From: a virus
DNA: 64,000 bases
IMG/VR virus record: IMGVR_UViG_3300037258_000301
Span: 1-64,000 of that record
Reading direction: 5' to 3' (one strand)
Below, piece after piece: positions 54,868 to 62,708 of the stretch. The notes beneath the pieces were generated by a model that worked only from the letters and a program-made list of their open reading frames with translations, had not been told where the DNA came from and made no database searches. The stretch's first letter is position 1. Each line of letters starts with the position of its first letter. The translations under genes were made by a program, and so were the position numbers.

Positions 54868-55869
54868 ATGCCCACTCCCAATGCCCCCACCGGAGTCGTT
54901 GCGACGGCGGGGGCTGGTCAGGCCACCCTGACCTTCACCGCGTCGAGCAATGCCGTCGCCGCCGGGGTGACGGGCTATACGGCCACGTCCATCGACAGCA
55001 CTACGCCGGCCAACGGCGGTCAGACCGCTACCAGCGCCGGCAGCCCGATGACCGTCATGAGTTTGACCAATGGTGACAGTTACACGTTCACGATCGTCGC
55101 CAACGCTTCGGGCGGTCCTTCCTCTGCCTCGACGGCCTCTAATGCGATCACGCCAGTAGCAGTGCCTGGAGTGCCGTTGAATGTCGCGGCGATCGCTGGC
55201 AACACTTCGGCCACGGTCAGCTTTACCGCGCCGACCAGCAACGGCGGCAACGCGATCACGAGTTACACCGTGACGGCGGCTGACACTACGGTGCCGACCA
55301 ACGGTGGGCAGACGGTCAGTGGCTCTTCCAGTCCACTGTCCCTGAGTGGGCTGACCAACGGGGACGGCTACACGTTCACGGTGACCGCCACGAACAACGT
55401 TGGCCGCTCTGCCTCTTCGGCCGCATCCAACCTCATCATTCCCGCGTCACCGGCCACCACGGGTACGCCTCCCGCGCCCTACCCCAACGCACTGAGTTTT
55501 GCCGTCACCAAGGCGATCAATCTTGATCAGCTCGATGATGAGTTGGCTGCCGCGCTGGGTCAGAGTGTGATGATCGCTATCACCGGAGTGAACTACGTAC
55601 CGCCACCGAGCAGCATCTCTCCCACGAACCCGGCGACGGTATGGGTAGTCCCGAACACCGTCAACTCCACCGTTGCCCAGACCGTCATCACCAACCATGT
55701 CGCCAACGCGGACTACAACCTGCCGGCTCAGACCCAGGCATTCCTCGCCGTAATCGCGGCTGTTCAGGCCAACAATTCGATCACCTTGACCTCTCCCCAA
55801 CTCAACACCGCCGTTGTGGGACTACTGCTCCAGGTGGAGACGTTGCTCGCGGATGGTGGCGTTCCGTAA
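54868..55869 (+). CDS. Virion protein with two FN3 repeats, 333 aa
   Basis: Two fibronectin type III units: PTGVVATAGAGQATLTFTAS (residues ~4-95) and VPLNVAAIAGNTSATVSFTA (~98-190), each ending with the FN3-typical SLTNGDSYTFTIVA / GLTNGDGYTFTVTATN. A Pro-linker leads to a C-terminal ~120-residue domain (SFAVTKAINLDQLDDELAA; VVGLLLQVETLLADGG). FN3 repeats are common in exposed phage capsid or tail decorations that bind host surfaces. Confidence 0.75.
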   Translation: MPTPNAPTGVVATAGAGQATLTFTASSNAVAAGVTGYTATSIDSTTPANGGQTATSAGSPMTVMSLTNGDSYTFTIVANASGGPSSASTASNAITPVAVPGVPLNVAAIAGNTSATVSFTAPTSNGGNAITSYTVTAADTTVPTNGGQTVSGSSSPLSLSGLTNGDGYTFTVTATNNVGRSASSAASNLIIPASPATTGTPPAPYPNALSFAVTKAINLDQLDDELAAALGQSVMIAITGVNYVPPPSSISPTNPATVWVVPNTVNSTVAQTVITNHVANADYNLPAQTQAFLAVIAAVQANNSITLTSPQLNTAVVGLLLQVETLLADGGVP

Positions 55870-55899
55870 GCCCCTGACAGATCATTCGTCTCGCTGTGC

Positions 55900-55976
55900 A
55901 GGGACCTCTTCTCACGCAAGAAATTGTTGAGAGTAGACCGGCGAACGATGATGGGCTGGGAATCCAGGAGGTCCCT
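55900..55976 (+). promoter_or_regulatory. Inverted repeat covering the SD of the next gene
   Basis: AGGGACCTC (55900-55908) pairs with GAGGTCCCT (55968-55976). The right arm contains AGGAGGTCC, the ribosome-binding site of the gene at 55982. Possible translational control; a second small hairpin lies inside. Confidence 0.45.
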
Positions 55977-55981
55977 CCACG

Positions 55982-56431
55982 ATGAAGACGCTTGGAGCGT
56001 GGCTGAAGACCACGATCAAGACGTGGATCAAGTTCGATGATTCTCAGTCGCGCCTGATCGTGATGACCATCGTGTTCTTCTGCCTGGGTATCACCCTGTG
56101 GCTGCAACCCAGCAGGTTCCACAACACGCCCTCCTACGCCAATCTTTTGGCGTTGATCCCTACGGAGGGGTGGGGATCCATCTATCTGACTACGGCAGCA
56201 CTCTGTACTAGTTGCATCGTGAGCTATCCCCTCCGGTGGCTGACTACCGTTACGCATACGGTAGGAATCACATTGCTCGGGGTGTGGTGGTTGGCTTTTT
56301 GGATTCGGTGGCTAACGGATGGGGGGACGACAATCGTCAACGTACTGTCGTGGGGGGTGTTTCTTTACCTCATGGTCCGATCGGCCATGAAGCTGGATGA
56401 CCAGGTGAGTACTCCAGGAGGGACCCCTTGA
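55982..56431 (+). CDS. Membrane protein, about four TM helices, 149 aa
   Basis: TM segments near residues 25-41 (LIVMTIVFFCLGITLWL), 66-80, 87-106 (TVTHTVGITLLGVWWLAF) and 115-132 (TTIVNVLSWGVFLYLM). Starts a three-gene set of membrane proteins. May be a holin-like or virion-associated membrane protein. Confidence 0.55.
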   Translation: MKTLGAWLKTTIKTWIKFDDSQSRLIVMTIVFFCLGITLWLQPSRFHNTPSYANLLALIPTEGWGSIYLTTAALCTSCIVSYPLRWLTTVTHTVGITLLGVWWLAFWIRWLTDGGTTIVNVLSWGVFLYLMVRSAMKLDDQVSTPGGTP

Positions 56432-56811
56432 TAGATGCCTCCACTCTCACCAACATCGTCGCCGTAGCGGCAGCAGTTGCCGGGACGATCGGCATCCCGC
56501 TTTGGAATAGGCATCGGGCGAAGACGAAAGAGCAGGACATGACTGACGTGGTGTCCTGGAAGGAGATCGTCAAGGCATTGCAGACAGAAGTCGCTCGACT
56601 GAGAACTCAGCTGCGTGACTCGGAGCATGATTATCAGAAGCAACTGGACGATATGGGTAGCAAGCACCGAGAGCAGATCAAGACGTTGGACTCCGATTGG
56701 GAAACCCGGATGGCCACGGCTCAGACTCGGATGGCCTCGATGGAAAGTCAGATCACGGTCCTGAACCAGCAGTTGACTAGTGCTCTACGTGGCGGAGGAA
56801 GCTTGTCGTGA
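56428..56811 (+). CDS. Membrane-anchored coiled-coil protein, 127 aa (TTG start)
   Basis: TTG 56428 overlaps the upstream stop (TTGA). One N-terminal TM segment (LTNIVAVAAAVAGTIGI), then a coiled coil from about residue 40 to 120 (VKALQTEVARLRTQLRDSE; SQITVLNQQLTSALRG). This matches the layout of spanin-, Rz-like or holin-accessory proteins. Lysis role inferred only. Confidence 0.55.
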   Translation: MIDASTLTNIVAVAAAVAGTIGIPLWNRHRAKTKEQDMTDVVSWKEIVKALQTEVARLRTQLRDSEHDYQKQLDDMGSKHREQIKTLDSDWETRMATAQTRMASMESQITVLNQQLTSALRGGGSLS

Positions 56812-57149
56812 GCGGTCCCGGGTGGGCATTGTCTGCCGTGTACCTCTTCGTCAGCCTGGAGAGCGTCCTCATCCAGGTGCTATCGCTGCTACGCCTACGG
56901 GGAGGCAAGCGGGATCTCACCCATCGCCACCTGGTACGTACCGTCCTGACCCGAGTGATCGTGATGTCGGTGTACGTGGGAGTGGGTGTCACGAACTTGA
57001 TCACTCATACGCTGTTGTCGATTCCGGCACTGGCGATTTTCACGGGGGCGGCTCTGGTGTGGCAGGTCAACAGCTTGCTCGACGTGCGACTTCGGAACAA
57101 GCTCAACGGTCACTCCGACGTCTCATCCACCACCGCGAATTCTCGATGA
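56808..57149 (+). CDS. Membrane protein, three TM helices, 113 aa (GTG start)
   Basis: GTG 56808 overlaps the preceding stop. TM segments at residues 6-24 (WALSAVYLFVSLESVLI), 42-66 (VLTRVIVMSVYVGVGVTNL) and 70-88. Length and topology would suit a holin. Third in the membrane gene set. Confidence 0.5.
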   Translation: MSGPGWALSAVYLFVSLESVLIQVLSLLRLRGGKRDLTHRHLVRTVLTRVIVMSVYVGVGVTNLITHTLLSIPALAIFTGAALVWQVNSLLDVRLRNKLNGHSDVSSTTANSR

Positions 57150-57355
57150 GCAACCGCTGGGTGATCAAGGTCCTCGATGAGAACCGGGTCGACTTGTTGC
57201 GCTCGGGCCGGCAGGTACGCGCCGAGGTGAGTCCGACCGAGGCCAAGCGCTACCTCAAGGCCCACGCGGCGCCCGGCGATGTGGCGTTCACCGAAGACCA
57301 GACCGGGTATCGCACCCGGCTGTCCCCTCGTCAGCCGCGCCGCCGTAAGCGGTAG
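57146..57355 (+). CDS. Small basic protein, 69 aa
   Basis: ATGA overlap. Beta-like first half (NRWVIKVLDENRVDLLR), helix (SPTEAKRYLKAHA), very basic end (SPRQPRRRKR). Could bind nucleic acid. Sits right before the prohead-protease gene. Confidence 0.5.
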   Translation: MSNRWVIKVLDENRVDLLRSGRQVRAEVSPTEAKRYLKAHAAPGDVAFTEDQTGYRTRLSPRQPRRRKR

Positions 57356-57372
57356 AGGAACGAGGAGGCCCC

Positions 57373-60300
57373 GTGCTCAAGTACGCGACGCTGGAGATCC
57401 TGGACGCCCGTATGGGGCATCCCAATGTACGACTACGCACCGCGCACCGGGCCGTGTTCAACTACATCCCCCGCGAGGGCTACCTCTACGTTCGCTCCCG
57501 AGCCATCAGCAGCAGGACCAACGACAACTACGACCACTTCTCGGCTGAGGAGATCAAGGGGAACGGCAGCACTACGGGCTACAAGACCTTCATCGGCAAG
57601 CCCGTCTTCGTCAATCATCACAATGAGGATCATCGCCGGATGCGTGGCGTCATTATTGACGCGGTGTTGCATAAGGACCGCAATCCCGATGGCTCACCGG
57701 ATACCTGGTCCGAAGTGTTGATGGAAGTCGACGCGGTGCGCTTCCCGAAGTTGGCCCAAGCAATTTTGGCTGGCCACATCGATCGCACCTCGATGGGTGT
57801 CGATGTCGAGCGGAGCACCTGTTCAGTGTGTGCCAATGTCGCCCAAACCCCCAGCGACTACTGCCGACACATCCCCGCGATGAAGGGGAAGCGTTACCAG
57901 TCCGTCGATTACAAGACGGGCGCGAAGAAGACCAATCTCGTCTATGAGAAGTGCGCCGGCCTGAAGTTCTTCGAGAACAGCCTTTTGGTCGAGGAACCAG
58001 CCGACCCATCTGCATATTTGCTTGATCATCCAGTATTGGGGCCCGGATTAGAGCACATGCTTCCACGTACGGCCAGCTCTAATGGACGAGATGGTCATGT
58101 CGGACACTCCGAAGCGGTCTCCAATTTCTTTCATGGTCAACTGACCACGCCTGGTTCGACCACGCCCAATCGCCACCCGAGGCAACAACTCCCGCTTGAT
58201 GAGTCGAACATCCTCTTCAGTCAGAGTCGCCCAGGGGTTGCGGGAGCCGGGCAGGCTTCTTCCGCGAATCACCATGTCTCGCGAGTTGTCGGCGTTGGAC
58301 CCCAGCAGCCAGTGGTGGCGGTTATGGCAGAGGGGGACATCGCAGGTATGCCGTACCACGTCGCCAGGCGGAATGGGACCGACCAACGTTTCGTAGCCCC
58401 ACCGATGGGAGCGCACCGAGGATCGCTTGGCGTCGTCCAGGGACAGACGGCCGTACCCGTTGCCGAAAGTCCCGCCAGTCCACAGATGGCAAGCATCAGG
58501 ACCACCGCTGGTGTCGATGCTGGCCAGGTAGCGTTCCAGGACGGTTTTGGTTCGAACGAAAGTGCCATGTCGGGACCTGCTGACCATAGCCTTCATATTA
58601 GCAGAACTGCTATGCACCGCGCCGACGCACTGATCATGCGCAAGACCCGTGCGGCCGACCTCTCCGACGAGGATCTAGTGGACACCGACGAAGAGCTGAA
58701 GCAGAGGGCCCGCATGCTCGGCAAGCCAGGTCAGGTTTCGAAGATCCACAAGACCGTGCAGCAGGAACGCAAACGTCGGGTCGGAGCGGTGGACCCTCGC
58801 ATCTTCGATGTGCCGGCCGACGCCTCTCCCGGATTGCCTCGTTACACCTCGGCCGGGGCATGCCCGGCTTGTCGAGGTACCGACACTATCCGGGTCGAAT
58901 CCGTTCGTGAATGCGGCGAATGTGGACACCTCTGGATGGTCGCGATGGTCGATCCGGACCAGCTGCTCGTCCAGGCCGCTCCACGTCACCAGGACCCGGC
59001 TCAGCACCCCTGGTTCCAGGCCAATCCCGTGTCCCATCAGCATGTCGTCGACATGTGGAACAAGGCCACGCCGGATGAGAAGAACTCTGGTCGTCGCTGG
59101 TACCCGGATGCTCACTTGGTGGCTCAGTCTCTGGGTAAGTTGCACCCTGACCACCCGCTCAACGGTGGTACCAAGACCGAGAAGCATGCCTACGTCGACA
59201 ACCCCGACGAGACTGACCAGAAGCACACTCACATGGCTGCCGGTGTGTTGGCCACCTACTCACCGCAGAGTCCGTGGACAACCAACATGCACAACGCGGC
59301 CCGCGCCCTGCACGAAGGCAAGGGCATCGGCGGCAAGGGCGGCGGCGTGATGGCCTCCCAACAGCAGTCCGACTCCGCCAGTCGGATCATGTCCGGCGAG
59401 AAGTACACCGACGTACTCAAGGGCCCGAAAGTCAGCGACTTCGCTCATTTGATCGAGCACGGCGGCGATGAGCATGCTGACGACCCTCATGTGGTCGTCG
59501 ATCGACATGCCCTCTCGGTGGCCACCGGGAAGCGCATGACCGAAGAGGACTACAACAGCTTCCCCAAGTCCAACCGGCATTACTACGGCCACGTCGTGCA
59601 GGCATACAAGGACGCGGCTGACCAGATCGGCCGCAAGGGCGGCGAACCGATCGCTGGACACCAGGTGCAGGCTGCCACCTGGTTGGCTCAGCAGCGGCAC
59701 AACCAGGCGTCCGAACGGGCTATCCAAGGTCAGGACAGTAATGTCGACCGGCTGAACAAGGGGCGTGAGCGCTCTCGGCAGCGGGCCGAGGAAGGGTGGT
59801 CCCAGTTCAAGCAGGAGCATGGCCTGAGTATTGGCGGTGAACCCGGCACCGGTTACACGGCTCGCAAGTTGGCCTACGGCGAACAGAAGGCTCCTGCTGA
59901 TGTGGATACTCTGCGGGACGAATCCTGCCCGATCTGTGGTGAGTCCACGGCTGCCTATGACGGTCGCAACTGCGGTGTCTGTGGTTGGGAGGCCCCGCCG
60001 AAGATGTTCGCCGATCCTGATCTGGAGATGGCCAAGCAAGTCGACCTGCGCAAGGACGTGCTTGACCCATCCGGACAGGACGGCACTGATGTCGGCGACT
60101 TCGCCGACGAGTCCGCTGGTGGCCTGGAGGTCGGTGAGGATCAGCCCGACCTGGTCTGTGACAACTGCGGTACTACGTTCGATGCGGGCCAGCCGCAGAC
60201 CACCAACACCGAGGATCCCGAGGCGGGCGATCGCGGTGACGGTCCGGCCGAGGGGGACGTCTGCCCCGAGTGTGGCGTGGGTGAATTGGTACCTCCGGAC

Positions 60301-60624
60301 GTCCTGGAGGGTGATCAGAATGAAGAAGGGCCTGAGGGATCCCTGGAGGTCGGTCCCACGGATGATGTGGATTCTCAGGGTGGGAATCCCAACGCCGTCG
60401 ATCCGAGCGGATTTGAGCAGAGTTCCGACGTGCAGGACGAAGAAGAGCCCGAGGTCGATGAGGATCAGGACTCCGACAATCCATTCGCCAAGGGAGATGC
60501 CTCTTCCGACGATGAGGACGAAACAGGCGAGGACGAAGACGAGGACGACGTTCCGCCGAAGAAGGCCAAACCCCAAACCAAGCACTCGCTGCGCGATCGC
60601 GTCTTCGGACCTCGGAATAGGTGA
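57373..60624 (+). CDS. Prohead protease fused to large Cys-rich extension; hosts an antisense HNH gene, 1083 aa (GTG start)
   Basis: GTG 57373 with GAGGAGG upstream. Residues 1-220 are protease-like: KTFIGKPVFVNHHNEDHRRM (catalytic His), SEVLMEVDAVRFPKLAQAI, and GHIDRTSMGVDVE (catalytic Ser), as in prohead proteases that mature the capsid. Residues ~230-415 read across the reverse complement of an HNH gene without a stop. Then a zinc ribbon (CPACRGTDT, CGECGH, ~497-520). A 545-775 domain (HMAAGVLATYSPQSPW, HVVVDRHALSVATGKRM) looks like an HhH/DNA-glycosylase-like fold. More zinc ribbons (CPICGES, CGVCGWE; CDNCGTTF, CPECGVGE) and an acidic tail follow. The extension is polyvalent-like. Confidence 0.75.
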   Translation: MLKYATLEILDARMGHPNVRLRTAHRAVFNYIPREGYLYVRSRAISSRTNDNYDHFSAEEIKGNGSTTGYKTFIGKPVFVNHHNEDHRRMRGVIIDAVLHKDRNPDGSPDTWSEVLMEVDAVRFPKLAQAILAGHIDRTSMGVDVERSTCSVCANVAQTPSDYCRHIPAMKGKRYQSVDYKTGAKKTNLVYEKCAGLKFFENSLLVEEPADPSAYLLDHPVLGPGLEHMLPRTASSNGRDGHVGHSEAVSNFFHGQLTTPGSTTPNRHPRQQLPLDESNILFSQSRPGVAGAGQASSANHHVSRVVGVGPQQPVVAVMAEGDIAGMPYHVARRNGTDQRFVAPPMGAHRGSLGVVQGQTAVPVAESPASPQMASIRTTAGVDAGQVAFQDGFGSNESAMSGPADHSLHISRTAMHRADALIMRKTRAADLSDEDLVDTDEELKQRARMLGKPGQVSKIHKTVQQERKRRVGAVDPRIFDVPADASPGLPRYTSAGACPACRGTDTIRVESVRECGECGHLWMVAMVDPDQLLVQAAPRHQDPAQHPWFQANPVSHQHVVDMWNKATPDEKNSGRRWYPDAHLVAQSLGKLHPDHPLNGGTKTEKHAYVDNPDETDQKHTHMAAGVLATYSPQSPWTTNMHNAARALHEGKGIGGKGGGVMASQQQSDSASRIMSGEKYTDVLKGPKVSDFAHLIEHGGDEHADDPHVVVDRHALSVATGKRMTEEDYNSFPKSNRHYYGHVVQAYKDAADQIGRKGGEPIAGHQVQAATWLAQQRHNQASERAIQGQDSNVDRLNKGRERSRQRAEEGWSQFKQEHGLSIGGEPGTGYTARKLAYGEQKAPADVDTLRDESCPICGESTAAYDGRNCGVCGWEAPPKMFADPDLEMAKQVDLRKDVLDPSGQDGTDVGDFADESAGGLEVGEDQPDLVCDNCGTTFDAGQPQTTNTEDPEAGDRGDGPAEGDVCPECGVGELVPPDVLEGDQNEEGPEGSLEVGPTDDVDSQGGNPNAVDPSGFEQSSDVQDEEEPEVDEDQDSDNPFAKGDASSDDEDETGEDEDEDDVPPKKAKPQTKHSLRDRVFGPRNR
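58048..58596 (-). mobile_element. HNH homing endonuclease gene, antisense inside the protease gene
   Basis: Minus-strand ORF with GTG 58617 or ATG 58596; ATG 58596 is used here. It contains CHLWTGGTFGNGYGRL, then VRHTCDVPLCHNRHHW (HNH core) and GSNADNSRDM, followed by a C-terminal helix-turn-helix (MKEIGDRFGVSDMTISSIRAG). It is a free-standing homing endonuclease of the HNH_3/NUMOD type. It lies codon-on-codon antisense within the plus-strand ORF, so TTA, CTA and TCA codons are absent and the host frame stays open. An inverted repeat (TAGCAG/CTGCTA) sits at its start. Confidence 0.85.
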
Positions 60625-60658
60625 CCCACCAGCAATGATCGAAGGAGAAGAGTAGATC

Positions 60659-61576
60659 ATGGCCATGCGTCCCACGCTTCAGGCGCTTGCTGAACAGCAG
60701 CAGGAACTGAATGCTCTCCGCAACACTGTCGGTGCTCAGGCTGCCCAGCTCACTCGGCAGGCCAGCCAACTCGCCGCACAGGGCACCACCATCGAGCGTC
60801 TCGGGCGTGGCCTGTTCTCGCTGGCCTCCATGGCGGGCGGTGACGTGCAGTCCAAGATTGCCTCGGCCATGCTCAAGCGGGCCGACGTGCAGAACCCGGC
60901 CCAGCCGGTACCTGAACCGCCGGCCGGACCGCCCACCGAGTCCACCCAGGAAGCGGAAACTCCGGAAGCGTTCGCCAACGTTCAGGATCCCGGTCTCGTT
61001 CCTGGATCCACCAATGACGTGGCAGCCGATGCCACCACCACCTCCTACACGCCGGGTATGGATATCGCCAGCCAGCCCTTCCACCAGCTCATCGACGTCA
61101 CCCAGCCAGTCGACGGAACACAGAACCCGCGCCCGCTTCAGGAGACCAAGACGCTCACCGATGTGCGCGTGGGGGATCCGATGAACCCGCAGACCGCGTT
61201 CCCGCTCGGAGGCGAGTTCGCCAATGCGCAACGTACCTCCAGCAAAACCGCAGCGGCCGATGCGTCCCGACGCACCATGGCCTCTCTGCGACTGGCTCGG
61301 CTGCGTCTTCAGGCCGGTACCGCCGAGGGCGAGTCGGACTTCGTGGTCGCCGCGATGATCGAAAAGGATGCTCAGGTGTCCACGGCCGCGATCGAGCAGG
61401 AAATCTCCACGCTGGAGAACGTGAAGAAGGCGGCATCCAGTCGTGCAGCCAACGCTCGACTGGTACCGAAGTCGGCCAACCGGCAGCCCCGCCCCTCCCT
61501 ACAGGGAGGCACTTCACACACCGCCAGTGCGGCTCCCGTGAGCACGGAGACTGAAGACGCCGACTTGTTCGATTAA
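60659..61576 (+). CDS. Putative scaffold or head protein, 305 aa
   Basis: SD GAAGGAGAAG upstream. N-terminal coiled coil (LAEQQQELNALRNTVGAQ and on to ~45), then a Pro/Thr/Asp-rich middle and a helical C-terminal half (MASLRLARLRLQAGTAEGE; IEQEISTLENVKKAA). Lies between the protease and capsid genes, the usual place of a scaffold. No enzymatic motif. Confidence 0.5.
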   Translation: MAMRPTLQALAEQQQELNALRNTVGAQAAQLTRQASQLAAQGTTIERLGRGLFSLASMAGGDVQSKIASAMLKRADVQNPAQPVPEPPAGPPTESTQEAETPEAFANVQDPGLVPGSTNDVAADATTTSYTPGMDIASQPFHQLIDVTQPVDGTQNPRPLQETKTLTDVRVGDPMNPQTAFPLGGEFANAQRTSSKTAAADASRRTMASLRLARLRLQAGTAEGESDFVVAAMIEKDAQVSTAAIEQEISTLENVKKAASSRAANARLVPKSANRQPRPSLQGGTSHTASAAPVSTETEDADLFD

Positions 61577-61586
61577 AGGTCACGGG

Positions 61587-62009
61587 ATGGCCGATGTGAC
61601 GTCCTCCGAGGAAGTGCAGACGCCTATGTTCGTGTCAGCAGCAGAGTTTCACGACTCCATGTCCCGGACCCACCACCAACTGGCGCAGGTCTGGGACCAT
61701 ATCGGAAGATTGGAAGCACGAATGACTGACTTCACCACGGCGCTGTCGGACTTGGATGCCGCCGACGCCAGCATCATCAGCGAGCTGTCCGCTCTTGTCA
61801 CCCAGGTGCAGACCCTCCAGGGTCAGATCACCAGTGGTGACACTGCTGCCGCTGCGGCGCTGGCTGCTGAGATCGAGACTCGGGTCACCGCCCTCAACAG
61901 CGCGGTACAGAGTGCCCAGTCCACCCTCAATCCGGCCCCGTCCGGTGATGCGAGTACTGCTCCCACCGATCCCACCACTCCGACCGACCCGGCTGCTCCT
62001 GCGGCCTGA
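61587..62009 (+). CDS. Coiled-coil head-module protein, 140 aa
   Basis: Coiled coil from about residue 22 to 110 (HHQLAQVWDHIGRLEARMT; IETRVTALNSAVQSAQ), then a Thr/Pro/Ala-rich tail of PTDPTTPTDPAAPAA type. May help scaffold assembly or form a fibrous part. Ends just before a strong terminator. Confidence 0.55.
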   Translation: MADVTSSEEVQTPMFVSAAEFHDSMSRTHHQLAQVWDHIGRLEARMTDFTTALSDLDAADASIISELSALVTQVQTLQGQITSGDTAAAAALAAEIETRVTALNSAVQSAQSTLNPAPSGDASTAPTDPTTPTDPAAPAA

Positions 62010-62023
62010 CGGTTCCTCGAACG

Positions 62024-62066
62024 GAAACCCCCAACGCTGTGGACCTCGGCGTTGGGGGTTTCTTTT
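62024..62066 (+). terminator. Strong rho-independent terminator
   Basis: GAAACCCCCAACGC and GCGTTGGGGGTTTC form a perfect 14-bp stem, followed by TTTT. It separates the scaffold group from the decoration/capsid genes. Confidence 0.9.
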
Positions 62067-62176
62067 GCCCTCACTGTCGTGTCTTGACCTCTACCGGTGG
62101 GAACGAGCAGAGGAGGGAGTCCTTCCCGGAAGCCCCTTCTGGATTGAATAACTCCAATGAAGGGATGGGAGGGAAA

Positions 62177-62698
62177 ATGATCCGGACACCGCTGAATCTC
62201 AGCTACATCAAGCGTGAGTTGCGCCCGCTGTACGGCTGGTCTCAGGCGACGCCGAAGGCTGCTTTCGTCGATCCTTCGTGGACGTCATCCGTTGACATCT
62301 ATCCCGGCATGGTCATGCAGAAGATGTTGGGCGACAACGTCACTCTGCTCAATGCCTCGGGTACCCCGTATGGTCTCGCATCGTTCCTGATGGCCCCCAA
62401 GCTGGGCATCGACGAGATCACCGAGACAGGCGTCAACGCCTGCGCGGTATGGGTTATGGGTCCCGACGCCGAGTTCGAGATCCTCGCGCCGTCATTCGAC
62501 ACCACGGCGACCTGGACCGACCCCGGCAACGGCACCACCGCCTTGGTCTACGCGTACACCACGGGGGCCTATCAAGGCGTGTTGTGCCCCTCCACTGGTT
62601 CGCAGGGCTCCGTCAGTGCACTTCCGGTCGCCCGGCTGTTGCAGGTGGCCTCGACATCCAAGATCCGTATCGGCGGCCTTCAGGCCCGGACTGCGTGA
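62177..62698 (+). CDS. Putative capsid decoration/stabilisation protein, 173 aa
   Basis: ATG 62177 is preceded by GGGAGGG; the longer frame starts inside the terminator. Beta-rich sequence with VDIYPGMVMQKMLGDNVTLLN and a central AVWVMGPDAEFEILAP, a pattern like capsid-decorating proteins that precede capsid genes (gpD-type order). The C-terminal half is a set of short strands. Immediately upstream of the capsid gene, so it is probably made in large amounts. Confidence 0.55.
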   Translation: MIRTPLNLSYIKRELRPLYGWSQATPKAAFVDPSWTSSVDIYPGMVMQKMLGDNVTLLNASGTPYGLASFLMAPKLGIDEITETGVNACAVWVMGPDAEFEILAPSFDTTATWTDPGNGTTALVYAYTTGAYQGVLCPSTGSQGSVSALPVARLLQVASTSKIRIGGLQARTA

Positions 62699-62708
62699 GG
62701 GAGTGACG

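Noticed and set aside
59260-60675. 471-aa minus-strand frame
   Set aside because: Shadow of the Cys-rich extension of the protease protein; no SD or domain.
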